This document shows positions 16,554-24,030 of a stretch of DNA of 64,000 nucleotides, in pieces. Both the position numbers and the translations under genes were made by a program. The notes beneath the pieces are model-generated. The model did no database searches and was not told the DNA's origin. It was given only the letters and a program-made list of their open reading frames with translations. The stretch spans positions 21,332 to 85,331 of IMG/VR virus record IMGVR_UViG_3300023174_000123. The stretch is one strand, 5' to 3'. How positions within the stretch are numbered: position 1 is the stretch's first letter; each line of letters begins with the position of its first letter. Source of the DNA: a virus.

Positions 16554-16575
16554 AACTCAAGTGTATGCGCTTTTT
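16540..16575 (+). terminator. Hairpin with T-tract overlapping the gp32 promoter
   Basis: A 13-base-pair stem (16540-16552 with 16561-16573, two G-U pairs) closes an 8-base loop and runs into TTTTT. It would terminate transcription arriving from the 14694 gene. Its left arm contains the -10 box of the gp32 promoter, so the two signals are physically merged. Confidence 0.6.
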
Positions 16576-16588
16576 ACTTTAGCATCAC

Positions 16589-16648
16589 AGGCAACGTAAC
16601 ATCTAAACATTTAGATAGGCAACACATAGTAAACTTTAGAAAGGCAAC
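16589..16648 (+). promoter_or_regulatory. gp32 leader: three AGGCAAC repeats and a small hairpin
   Basis: AGGCAAC occurs at 16589, 16617 and 16642, the last one containing the AGG ribosome site of gp32. Between the first two lies an ATCTAAA/TTTAGAT inverted repeat (16601-16616). T4 gp32 represses its own translation by binding its leader. These repeats are a candidate counterpart, but that is inference. Confidence 0.45.
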
Positions 16649-16654
16649 TCAACT

Positions 16655-17638
16655 ATGGCATCATTAGCAGAAATTCGCGCAAGACTAGCCGCCAGCGAAT
16701 CCAAACAAGGCGGAAACTCCACAGGCGGTGACAACTCGATTTACCCACATTGGAACATGGAAGAAGGCCAAAGTGCCACACTCCGTTTCTTGCCTGATGG
16801 TAATTCAAAGAACACATTCTTTTGGCAAGAACGAGCCATGATCCGCTTGCCATTCAATGGCATCAAAGGCGAAGCAGATTCTAAACAAGTTTATGTCCAA
16901 GTGCCATGCATGGAGATGTGGCAAGAGACCTGCCCAGTGCTCACAGAAGTTCGCACCTGGTTCAAGGACAAAGCACTAGAAGACATGGGTCGCAAGTATT
17001 GGAAAAAACGCAGTTATATTTTTCAAGGCTTTGTGCGTGAGAATCCCTTGGCCGATGACAAGAGCCCCGAGAATCCAATCCGTAGATTTATCATTGGTCC
17101 ACAGATCTTCACCATCATCAAAGGCGCACTGATGGATCCAGAACTGGAAGAATTGCCAACAGACTTGTTGCGTGGCTTGGACTTCCGTATCACCAAGACC
17201 AGCAAAGGTGGTTTTGCAGACTACAACAGTAGTAAATGGGCACGCAAAGAAAGCGCACTCACAGAAGCCGAACAAGCCGCAGTAGACAAGTATGGCCTGT
17301 TTGATTTGAGCACATTCTTGCCCAAGAAGCCAAGCGAAGCCGAAGTCAAGGTCATCAAGGAAATGTTTGAAGCATCAGTGGATGGTCAGACCTATGATAC
17401 CGAACGTTGGGGTCAATATTTCCGCCCAGCAGGCGTCAATGCTCCAGCTGGTGGATCTGGTGCCGCACACGCCGACGAAGATGCTCCAGCACCTGCGGCC
17501 CGACCAGCTCCTGCGACATCAAGTAGTTTTGATGAAGACGATGCACCGGCAGTAGCAAGTGCACCAGTAGAAGCCAAACCTTCGACTCAAAAGGCCGAAG
17601 ACATCTTGGCCATGATCCGGGCTAGACAAAAGCAGTAA
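16655..17638 (+). CDS. 32: Single-stranded DNA-binding protein, T4 gp32
   Basis: The 327-residue product begins with the basic N-terminal helix typical of gp32 (Leu-Ala-Glu-Ile-Arg-Ala-Arg-Leu-Ala-Ala-Ser), needed in T4 for cooperative binding. The OB-fold core follows, with Trp/Tyr-rich DNA-contact segments such as Tyr-Trp-Lys-Lys-Arg-Ser-Tyr-Ile-Phe-Gln-Gly-Phe near 113-124. The C-terminus is a long Ala/Pro/Asp-rich acidic tail, used in T4 to recruit UvsX, UvsY and the replisome. Two Cys (near 87 and 95) remain, but the full T4 zinc set (His-Cys-Cys-Cys) is not evident. It is followed by UvsX and UvsY, forming a recombination block with its own promoter. Confidence 0.9.
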   Translation: MASLAEIRARLAASESKQGGNSTGGDNSIYPHWNMEEGQSATLRFLPDGNSKNTFFWQERAMIRLPFNGIKGEADSKQVYVQVPCMEMWQETCPVLTEVRTWFKDKALEDMGRKYWKKRSYIFQGFVRENPLADDKSPENPIRRFIIGPQIFTIIKGALMDPELEELPTDLLRGLDFRITKTSKGGFADYNSSKWARKESALTEAEQAAVDKYGLFDLSTFLPKKPSEAEVKVIKEMFEASVDGQTYDTERWGQYFRPAGVNAPAGGSGAAHADEDAPAPAARPAPATSSSFDEDDAPAVASAPVEAKPSTQKAEDILAMIRARQKQ

Positions 17639-17654
17639 TACATAGTATCATACA

Positions 17655-17678
17655 GCACAGGGGAGAGATCCCTTGTGC
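17655..17678 (+). terminator. Strong hairpin with GAGA loop between gp32 and uvsX
   Basis: Ten base pairs (17655-17664 with 17669-17678, one G-U) close a GAGA tetraloop. The following sequence is ctcttctt, a poor U-tract, so it may be a weak terminator, an attenuator or an mRNA-stabilising stem that sets the gp32 to UvsX ratio. Confidence 0.5.
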
Positions 17679-17701
17679 CTCTTCTTAACTATAGGTGAAT
17701 T

Positions 17702-18760
17702 ATGGGTAAACCATTTGATGTAAGTAAATTTCGAAAAGAAATAACAAAAAGTATTGACGGCCTCAGTATTGGCTTCAACGATCCCACTGACTGGATCAGC
17801 ACAGGCAACTACGCACTCAACTACTTGATAAGCGGAGACTTCAACAAAGGCATTCCACTCGGTAAAGTGACAGTATTTGCCGGCGAGTCTGGTGCTGGCA
17901 AGAGTTATATCTGTAGTGGTAATATTGCTAGGAACGCACAACAGCAAGGTATTTTTGTTGTGTTGATTGACAGTGAAAACGCACTAGATGAGGATTGGCT
18001 CAAGGCCTTGGGTGTAGACACCAGTGAAAGCAAATTGCTGAAATTAAGCATGGCCATGATCGACGATGTGGCCAAAACCATCTCAACATTTATGAGTGAC
18101 TACAAAGCACTACCCGACGGTGAGCGTCCTAAAGTCATGTTTATCATTGACAGCTTGGGCATGCTATTGACACCCACTGATGTCAATCAATTTGATGCAG
18201 GTGAAATGAAAGGCGACCTGGGTCGCAAGCCTAAGGCATTGACAGCACTTGTGCGTAACTGTGTCAACATGTTTGGTAGTTACAACGTAGGCCTGGTATG
18301 TACCAATCATACCTATGCGTCACAGGACATGTTTGATCCTGACGACAAAATTTCAGGCGGACAAGGCTTTATCTATGCGTCAAGTATCGTGGTCGCTATG
18401 AAGAAAATGAAACTCAAAGAGGACGAAGATGGCAACAAGATTTCAGAAGTCATGGGCATCCGTGCCGGTTGTAAAGTAATGAAAACACGCTATGCCAAAC
18501 CCTTTGAAGGTGTGCAGGTCAAGATTCCGTATGAAACAGGCATGAATCCTTACAGTGGACTTGTGGACTTGGCTGAAAAGAAAGGCTTGCTAAAAAAGGA
18601 TGGCAACAGACTCATGTTTGTGACATCGGATGGGGAGATAATCAAACAGTTCCGCAAGGCCTGGGAAAACAACGAAGAAGGATGCTTGGACAAGGTCATG
18701 GCTGATTTTGCAAATCAGAAGGAAACGGTAAGTACTGAAGAAACAGCCACGGAGGAATAA
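17702..18760 (+). CDS. uvsX: UvsX, RecA-like recombinase
   Basis: The 352-residue product has Walker A Gly-Glu-Ser-Gly-Ala-Gly-Lys-Ser at 61-68, a following Ile-Asp-Ser-Glu-Asn-Ala-Leu-Asp segment typical of UvsX/RecA (catalytic Glu near 96), and a Walker B-like Val-Met-Phe-Ile-Ile-Asp-Ser near 144-150. The C-terminal tail is acidic. It catalyses strand exchange on gp32-coated DNA with UvsY as mediator, serving recombination-dependent replication and repair. Its length is close to T4 UvsX (391). The next gene begins 3 bases after its stop. Expression may be tuned by the hairpin upstream. Confidence 0.93.
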   Translation: MGKPFDVSKFRKEITKSIDGLSIGFNDPTDWISTGNYALNYLISGDFNKGIPLGKVTVFAGESGAGKSYICSGNIARNAQQQGIFVVLIDSENALDEDWLKALGVDTSESKLLKLSMAMIDDVAKTISTFMSDYKALPDGERPKVMFIIDSLGMLLTPTDVNQFDAGEMKGDLGRKPKALTALVRNCVNMFGSYNVGLVCTNHTYASQDMFDPDDKISGGQGFIYASSIVVAMKKMKLKEDEDGNKISEVMGIRAGCKVMKTRYAKPFEGVQVKIPYETGMNPYSGLVDLAEKKGLLKKDGNRLMFVTSDGEIIKQFRKAWENNEEGCLDKVMADFANQKETVSTEETATEE

Positions 18761-18763
18761 AGG

Positions 18764-19012
18764 ATGTCAGTAGAATTAAGCCGAGAAATTTGGGACGAAC
18801 TCAAACGTTATGTAAACCCTCAAGATCGTAACGAAGCTGCAGAAACCTTGATCAATGTCCTGATTGACAATGATGTTGATGCCGACGAAATCCGAGAAAC
18901 ATTTAAAGGCGACAGCGAAGTAAAACGTGCCTTGACCAGTTATCTGAAAGATCATGAAGATGAAGAGGATAACGAAGAAGAGGATTACGAGGACGAGGAC
19001 GAGGATTATTGA
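18764..19012 (+). CDS. Small acidic protein between uvsX and uvsY
   Basis: The 82-residue protein has a helical front half (Leu-Ser-Arg-Glu-Ile-Trp-Asp-Glu-Leu-Lys) and an extreme Asp/Glu/Tyr tail of about 20 residues. AGGA precedes its ATG. Its placement between the recombinase and its mediator, with a one-base overlap into uvsY, suggests a recombination accessory. The acidic tail could mimic DNA or bind gp32/UvsX, which is speculation. Similar small acidic proteins occur here in marine T4-like phages (from memory). Confidence 0.6.
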   Translation: MSVELSREIWDELKRYVNPQDRNEAAETLINVLIDNDVDADEIRETFKGDSEVKRALTSYLKDHEDEEDNEEEDYEDEDEDY

Positions 19013-19464
19013 TGTGGTATAGTCGTGTGGTCGCTGATCTGGGTGCTATTCCAGACTTTATAGCCTACTACGAAAACGAGCTGGAAGATGCCAAACGTGA
19101 TGTGCGTGTGGGCGGTCTAATTGAAAAAAACATCAAAGAATTGCCCGGTATCACCGAACACAGATTTAATCAGCTCCAAGAAATTGAAGCCATACTTAAT
19201 CACTTGAATATACAGTTGAGAAAGATTCGTAGAAAACACTTTCAAAAATATCTAGAAGGCTATCAACGTGCCTTGACTTCAAGAGATGCAGAGAAGTATG
19301 TGGATGGTGAGGACGAAGTCATCGACTTTGAAACCATTATCAACGAAGTGGCCTTGTTGCGCAATCGTTGGTTGGGTATCATGAAAGGCCTGGATTCAAA
19401 ATCATGGATGAGCGGTCATATTGTGCGTCTACGCACAGCCGGCATGGAAGACATACAGGTATGA
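19012..19464 (+). CDS. uvsY: UvsY recombination mediator
   Basis: The 150-residue product is helical and basic, with Leu-Ile-Glu-Lys-Asn-Ile-Lys-Glu-Leu-Pro near the N-terminus, a coiled middle containing Arg-Lys-Ile-Arg-Arg-Lys-His-Phe and a Met-Lys-Gly-Leu-Asp-Ser-Lys-Ser-Trp segment near the C-terminus, as in T4 UvsY (137). UvsY loads UvsX on gp32-covered single strands. ATG 19012 shares a base with the previous stop (an in-frame TTG at 19009 is less likely). It overlaps the downstream methyltransferase as ATGA, so the glycan island is transcribed on from the recombination block. Confidence 0.8.
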   Translation: MWYSRVVADLGAIPDFIAYYENELEDAKRDVRVGGLIEKNIKELPGITEHRFNQLQEIEAILNHLNIQLRKIRRKHFQKYLEGYQRALTSRDAEKYVDGEDEVIDFETIINEVALLRNRWLGIMKGLDSKSWMSGHIVRLRTAGMEDIQV

Positions 19465-20216
19465 CTTTTGCCTACCCTGGAGACAGTCATCAACACAGCC
19501 TGAAAACACTAAATGTTCTGTACGAGCATGATGACTTCATGGCCAGCATACGCAACGTGATTGATCTTGGATGCGGTACTGGAGAGGATCTGGTATGGTG
19601 GGCAACAAGAACTACTCGAGACGAAATTCCAGAACCTTTGAATATCCAATGCACCGGAGTAGACCTATCTGCAAAATCTGTATTGCTCAAAAATCATTCC
19701 AACATAATCTACGAACAAACTGATTTTGAACAGGAAATCAAACAGTGTCCAGACGGATTTGATGTCTTATGGTGCCATGACAGTTTTCAATACGCAAAAA
19801 ATCCTTTGCAGACTTTGAGTCGGTGGTGGCACCTAGCCAGCGACGGAGCCATGCTATGTATTAGTGTGCCTATCACTCAAAGAATGCATCGCCGTCAGTT
19901 CGACTACTATTTGTCTAGCGGTTGTTATTATCACTATAGCCTGGTCAGTTTGATTTATTTGTTGGCCACCACCGGTTGGGATTGTAGATCGGGATTTTTT
20001 AAACAAATACCACAAGATCCATGGTTACACGCAGTGGTATACAAAAGCTCACACGAACCCTTAGATCCTGCAACTGCCACTTGGTACCGTTTGTCCGAAC
20101 TCAAATTGGTTCCAGAATCTGCAGATGCCAGCATACATGCTCATGGTTATCTCAATCAGCAAGATTTGGTTTTACCGTGGATAGATCACAGCTTGATGAG
20201 CATGGCTATAAGATAA
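19461..20216 (+). CDS. Class I SAM-dependent methyltransferase
   Basis: The 251-residue product has motif I Val-Ile-Asp-Leu-Gly-Cys-Gly-Thr-Gly-Glu near residues 32-41, an acidic motif II Cys-Thr-Gly-Val-Asp-Leu-Ser near 65-71, and a motif IV-like Phe-Asp-Val-Leu-Trp-Cys-His-Asp-Ser-Phe-Gln-Tyr near 100-111. This fits small-molecule or sugar methyltransferases of the UbiE/type-11 group rather than DNA methylases. I start it at the ATGA overlap with uvsY at 19461. It opens the sugar island, so glycan O-methylation is a reasonable guess. Confidence 0.75.
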   Translation: MTFAYPGDSHQHSLKTLNVLYEHDDFMASIRNVIDLGCGTGEDLVWWATRTTRDEIPEPLNIQCTGVDLSAKSVLLKNHSNIIYEQTDFEQEIKQCPDGFDVLWCHDSFQYAKNPLQTLSRWWHLASDGAMLCISVPITQRMHRRQFDYYLSSGCYYHYSLVSLIYLLATTGWDCRSGFFKQIPQDPWLHAVVYKSSHEPLDPATATWYRLSELKLVPESADASIHAHGYLNQQDLVLPWIDHSLMSMAIR

Positions 20217-20235
20217 ATTCTGGCCATAAACAGCA

Positions 20236-20243
20236 TATAAATA
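20236..20243 (+). promoter_or_regulatory. Perfect T4 late promoter (TATAAATA), leaderless geometry
   Basis: Perfect TATAAATA. By the T4 rule the start site is 20249, exactly the A of the downstream ATG. Confidence 0.7.
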
Positions 20244-20248
20244 TCCAC

Positions 20249-21007
20249 ATGACGACTATAGTAGTAGTAAGCGGTGGATTTGATCCTGTGCATTCTGGGC
20301 ACATCCGACTGATCAAAGCAGCCAGGATGTTGGGTGATCAGCTGATAGTGGGTATCAACAGCGATGAGTGGTTGGCCCGTAAAAAAGGTCGTGCATTTAT
20401 GCCTTGGCAAGAACGACTGACAGTGCTGAACAATCTTAAGCCTGTGGACGAAGTTTACACCTTTGATGACGAGGACGGCACAGCCTGCCACTTGTTGCAA
20501 CAGGTCCGAGCACACTATCCAGAAGCACGTATTGTATTTGCCAATGGCGGCGACCGCACCAAGGACAACATTCCAGAAATGACAGTGCCAGGTGTAGAGT
20601 TTGTGTTTGGAGTAGGAGGCGAGGACAAAGCCAATTCTAGCTCGTGGATATTGCAAGAGTGGAAAGCACCCAGGACCGAACGTGCCTGGGGATACTATCG
20701 TGTGTTGCACGAAGATGGTTCGCAAGTCAAGGTCAAAGAACTCACAGTTTTGCCTGGACAAAGTCTCAGCATGCAACGTCACAGTCAACGTGCTGAACAT
20801 TGGTTTGTAGCTCAAGGTACGGCTACAGTTTATACTATTAACCGGAAAAGTGATGCTGAATTGTTAGGAGAATTTAATCGGCATCAGCACATACATATTG
20901 ATTCTAATGAATGGCATCAGTTGTGTAACGAAACAGATAAACCCTTGCGTGTGGTAGAAATACAATACGGTGAAAATTGTGTGGAAGAGGACATAGTAAG
21001 ACTGTGA
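20249..21007 (+). CDS. Nucleotidyltransferase (RfaE2/cytidylyltransferase-like) fused to a cupin sugar-isomerase-like domain
   Basis: The 252-residue product has two domains. The N-terminal domain (about 1-135) has Gly-Gly-Phe-Asp-Pro-Val-His-Ser-Gly-His at 8-17, the HxGH signature of cytidylyl/adenylyltransferases such as the heptose-1-phosphate enzyme RfaE2. The C-terminal domain (about 145-252) has Trp-Gly-Tyr-Tyr-Arg-Val-Leu, Gln-Arg-His-Ser-Gln-Arg-Ala-Glu-His-Trp and a final Val-Val-Glu-Ile-Gln-Tyr-Gly, matching type II mannose-6-phosphate isomerase or GDP-mannose pyrophosphorylase C-terminal cupins. It probably activates a sugar for the glycosyltransferases that follow. The start was chosen at 20249 because the late promoter ends 5 bases before it. 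The longer frame would overlap the methyltransferase. Confidence 0.75.
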   Translation: MTTIVVVSGGFDPVHSGHIRLIKAARMLGDQLIVGINSDEWLARKKGRAFMPWQERLTVLNNLKPVDEVYTFDDEDGTACHLLQQVRAHYPEARIVFANGGDRTKDNIPEMTVPGVEFVFGVGGEDKANSSSWILQEWKAPRTERAWGYYRVLHEDGSQVKVKELTVLPGQSLSMQRHSQRAEHWFVAQGTATVYTINRKSDAELLGEFNRHQHIHIDSNEWHQLCNETDKPLRVVEIQYGENCVEEDIVRL

Positions 21008-21687
21008 CTCCTTTACCAATCTTTGTGGGCTACGATCCTAGAGAAGCTATAGCCTATCATGTCTGTGTTAACAGTATAATTCGGCATGCCAGCCAGCCGG
21101 TGGCTATCATGCCTGTGGCATTGAACTTGTTCCAGGACTATGAAGAAACACACGGTGACAACAGCAACCATTTTGTTTATACCCGATTCCTAGTGCCACA
21201 TCTCATGAGTTATAGCGATTGGGCTATATTCATTGACGGCGACATGGTGCTACGTGATGACATTGTCAAACTTTGGAGTTTGAGAGAGTATGACAAAGAT
21301 GTCATGGTAGTCAAACACGACTATAAAACACGCATGACAGAAAAATACATGGGGGCCAAAAACGAAGACTATCCCAGAAAGAATTGGTCAAGTGTAATAC
21401 TATGGAATTGTAGTAGCTGGCCCAATCGTAGGTTAACTCCAGAATTTGTGCAAAATCAACCCGGCAGTTACCTTCATAGATTTGCCTGGTTAGAAGATGC
21501 CCGCATCGGCGAATTACCCCGAGAATGGAACTGGTTGCCAGATGAGTATGGTGCTAATCCCGAGGCCAAGTTGTTGCACTATACCTTGGGCACTCCGTGT
21601 TTTCATGAGTTTGCAAACACGCCACAAGCCGAAGAATGGCACCAGGAAAGAATCTTTACTGAACATTGCCAACAACGTGAGATTTAG
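21004..21687 (+). CDS. Glycosyltransferase (GT-A, GT8-like)
   Basis: The 227-residue product begins at GTG overlapping the previous TGA. It has Ile-Phe-Val-Gly-Tyr-Asp-Pro-Arg-Glu near the start, as in many bacterial and phage GT8-like enzymes, and a metal-binding DxD motif in Ile-Phe-Ile-Asp-Gly-Asp-Met near 75-81. Conserved Leu-His-Tyr-Thr-Leu-Gly-Thr-Pro near 198-205 provides the late His. The donor and acceptor are unknown. It lies in a co-directional run with the sugar nucleotidyltransferase upstream. Confidence 0.7.
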   Translation: MTPLPIFVGYDPREAIAYHVCVNSIIRHASQPVAIMPVALNLFQDYEETHGDNSNHFVYTRFLVPHLMSYSDWAIFIDGDMVLRDDIVKLWSLREYDKDVMVVKHDYKTRMTEKYMGAKNEDYPRKNWSSVILWNCSSWPNRRLTPEFVQNQPGSYLHRFAWLEDARIGELPREWNWLPDEYGANPEAKLLHYTLGTPCFHEFANTPQAEEWHQERIFTEHCQQREI

Positions 21688-21690
21688 TAT

Positions 21691-22626
21691 ATGACCTTGA
21701 GAATTGCAGTATATCATCTCAGCGTGCCTCGAAAACCTAATTATGAAAAAACACACATGTTGCAGTTTTTTTCACAAGGTGTAAAACAGGTTGGAGATCA
21801 GGCCATTGATGTGCGAGATTATTCTGTCGTTGACAGTGATGTAGCTGTGATACAAGGTTGGATCAGTGATCAAATTGAGAGCCCACATCTCAAACTTAGA
21901 CAAGAGGTGATAGCGCAACAACTACAGCAAAGACGTTATGTAATCACTGCCGACAGCAACTTGTTCTTGTATTCAAACACTGAAAATCCCTTGCACTATT
22001 TGCGATACAGTGCCAATGGAGTATTTCCTAATACCGGTATATATTTTGACAACAAAGTTGACCCGGCTAGATGGATCCAGATACAGAAAGACCTTAACAT
22101 CCAGTTAAAAGACTACAGGATCGATGGCAGGCATATTTTGATTTGTTTGCAACGCAACGGTGGATGGAGCATGGGCACGACCACGGTTTCTTGTTGGACA
22201 GAGAATGTGTTGGACACTCTTCGTCGACATACCAAAAGACCTATAGTGATCCGAGCACATCCGGGAGATCGCCAAGCTAAACATTATCTTAGATCATTGG
22301 CCGCTTTGTCCGGCCATTACAATTTTGTTATTTCTGAAAACAAGACACTGTTAGAAGATTTACAGGACTGCTGGGCGGTAGTGAATCACAACAGCAGTCC
22401 GGCAGTGGCTGCGGCCATAGAAGGATATCCGGTATTTGTTACAGATCCAGAACGCAGCCAGTGCAAGGAAATTGCCAATGTTTGTCTGGCCAACATTGAA
22501 CGACCATGGTTGCCAGATCGTTTGACCTGGGCGCAAAGATTGGCAATGAGTCATTGGAAGTTTGAGGAGCTCAAGTCTGGTGCGGCATGGCAACACTTGC
22601 GTTGGTTTGTTCGCGATAATCCTTAA
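21691..22626 (+). CDS. Capsule-polysaccharide-type (KpsS/KpsC-like) transferase 1
   Basis: The 311-residue product shows the GT-B-like C-terminal pattern of capsule polysaccharide proteins: Arg-Pro-Ile-Val-Ile-Arg-Ala-His-Pro-Gly-Asp near 185-195, and Val-Val-Asn-His-Asn-Ser-Ser-Pro-Ala-Val-Ala-Ala-Ala-Ile near 230-243. These pieces are shared with the gene at 24811-25659, so the two are distant paralogues. It follows the GT8-like gene by 3 bases. Its last 56 bases overlap the convergent gene on the other strand. Confidence 0.6.
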   Translation: MTLRIAVYHLSVPRKPNYEKTHMLQFFSQGVKQVGDQAIDVRDYSVVDSDVAVIQGWISDQIESPHLKLRQEVIAQQLQQRRYVITADSNLFLYSNTENPLHYLRYSANGVFPNTGIYFDNKVDPARWIQIQKDLNIQLKDYRIDGRHILICLQRNGGWSMGTTTVSCWTENVLDTLRRHTKRPIVIRAHPGDRQAKHYLRSLAALSGHYNFVISENKTLLEDLQDCWAVVNHNSSPAVAAAIEGYPVFVTDPERSQCKEIANVCLANIERPWLPDRLTWAQRLAMSHWKFEELKSGAAWQHLRWFVRDNP

Positions 22627-23290
22627 GACGTTGAGCCCACTGAGATCTTAACAGTTGCATGCTTTCGTGATTGAAGGCTTTTTTGTTGTATCTGCGATCT
22701 AGATAGGTCTGATCTAGATTGTTGCCAGTTACATCATAGCGATCATGTAACACTGTCACTGGAATCTCTAACACGGCACCGGCTTCGTGGCAGATGTTCT
22801 GTATCCAAGTGTCGGTAATTTGTGTGTGACTGATTTCACCAAATAAGTCATTCCAAACTCTGGGAATAATAGGAAATAATGTAAGATTAGGTTTAAAATT
22901 TTGTGTGGTCATGTGCAACATGCCAACAAAATTGTTTTGTTTTTTGATATGTTGATCCCAACCTTGAGTCAGCATAACAGCATCATCATTCCAGATCACA
23001 AACCACTGGCCCTGAGCTTGTTGGGCCATGATATTGTAGTAGCGATTTAATTCCCAGTAACCCCAGGCCGGGCATGGCAATGCTCTACAAGAACCACCCC
23101 AGGCCGAGCAATCAGTACTCCATTTTGAGCTGGAAAAATATTCTATACTGGGCAAATCTGTGTCGTCGTGGGCCACAATTACTTCTATGTTTCCAGGATC
23201 ATCACTCAAGTCAAACAGGCTGGCCATACTTCGTCGCAATAAATCTACGCGATTTTTTGTTGGTATAAGAACGCTGACTAAAATTGACAT
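22571..23290 (-). CDS. Glycosyltransferase family 2 protein (antisense strand)
   Basis: The 239-residue product starts Met-Ser-Ile-Leu-Val-Ser-Val-Leu-Ile-Pro-Thr-Lys-Asn-Arg, the classic N-terminus of GT2 enzymes, and continues with Glu-Val-Ile-Val-Ala-His-Asp-Asp. The catalytic DxD-like element is Val-Ile-Trp-Asn-Asp-Asp-Ala near 98-104. I start at the ATG at 23290, since a late-type box on this strand (23305-23298) predicts transcription at 23292. It is transcribed against its neighbours and converges with the gene at 21691 with a 56-base 3-prime overlap. Confidence 0.7.
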   Translation of the reverse strand: MSILVSVLIPTKNRVDLLRRSMASLFDLSDDPGNIEVIVAHDDTDLPSIEYFSSSKWSTDCSAWGGSCRALPCPAWGYWELNRYYNIMAQQAQGQWFVIWNDDAVMLTQGWDQHIKKQNNFVGMLHMTTQNFKPNLTLFPIIPRVWNDLFGEISHTQITDTWIQNICHEAGAVLEIPVTVLHDRYDVTGNNLDQTYLDRRYNKKAFNHESMQLLRSQWAQRLKDYREQTNASVAMPHQT

Positions 23291-23297
23291 GTTATTA

Positions 23298-23305
23298 TAT
23301 TTAAT
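23298..23305 (-). promoter_or_regulatory. Late-type promoter on the minus strand (ATTAAATA)
   Basis: On the minus strand ATTAAATA predicts a start at 23292, two bases before the ATG of the GT2 gene. It lies back to back with the plus-strand TATAAATA at 23319. Confidence 0.5.
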
Positions 23306-23318
23306 CAAAAACTACGCA

Positions 23319-23326
23319 TATAAATA
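23319..23326 (+). promoter_or_regulatory. Perfect T4 late promoter (TATAAATA), leaderless geometry
   Basis: Perfect TATAAATA. The predicted start site 23332 is exactly the A of the ATG of the following glycosyltransferase, with no room for a ribosome site. Confidence 0.7.
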
Positions 23327-23331
23327 TTCCC

Positions 23332-24030
23332 ATGCGAGCATATGTGATCGGTCTTGGTCGGATTCCAAGTTCTTTTGAAAGTGCTGTCCAGGTATATAAT
23401 ACTTTAAGGTCATATGGACTTGACGTGGCCTTTCATGAAGGAACATACGGTGACGAAGTTGAAGAAATTTTTGCCCAAGAACAACGAATTTTATATCACA
23501 CCAGCTTCAAAGGTAATCCGGTAGACGAGCAATACCGTCAGAGCAGCATGCGTTTTGGAGTCATGGCCTGTTTTCACAGTCATTATCGACTATGGCAACG
23601 ATGTGTAGAGTTAAATGAACCAATACTGATTTTTGAAGATGATGTGATTTTTGAACGGGAGTGGATGCCAGTGGAATGGCAAGATGTGTTGTTGGTTGCC
23701 ACTGGCAAAAGTGTTTATCGAGACGATTGGTATGCACAAAAATTATACCAACCCGAAGGTATTGCTCAAGCAGTGCCACTAAATCGCAAGGTCATGCCCG
23801 GAGCAGTAGGTTATGGATTGACCCCACAGGGCGCTGGTAAACTAACTGAATTTTATAAAACGTGTTTCTTGCCCGCTGACAATGCTATGAATGCCCAGGT
23901 AGTGCAACTAGAATGTCACACCTACCTCATGGGGCGTGCAGCACTCGAAGAAGACGGTAAAAAAAGTCTTACCAAAACTCGTATGTGGAGCAAACTCAAA
24001 AACGCCAATACGCCTCGGGACGAGCAATAA
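23332..24030 (+). CDS. Glycosyltransferase family 25 (LPS-type) protein
   Basis: The 232-residue product has the GT25 central motif Gly-Val-Met-Ala-Cys-Phe-His-Ser-His-Tyr-Arg-Leu-Trp followed by Pro-Ile-Leu-Ile-Phe-Glu-Asp-Asp-Val (about 77-105). In LPS galactosyltransferases this binds the nucleotide sugar. A Gly-Ala-Val-Gly-Tyr-Gly-Leu segment near 160 also fits. It probably adds a hexose to LPS, a teichoic-like polymer or a virion glycan. It converges with the minus-strand gene at 23996 with 35 bases of overlap. Confidence 0.75.
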   Translation: MRAYVIGLGRIPSSFESAVQVYNTLRSYGLDVAFHEGTYGDEVEEIFAQEQRILYHTSFKGNPVDEQYRQSSMRFGVMACFHSHYRLWQRCVELNEPILIFEDDVIFEREWMPVEWQDVLLVATGKSVYRDDWYAQKLYQPEGIAQAVPLNRKVMPGAVGYGLTPQGAGKLTEFYKTCFLPADNAMNAQVVQLECHTYLMGRAALEEDGKKSLTKTRMWSKLKNANTPRDEQ

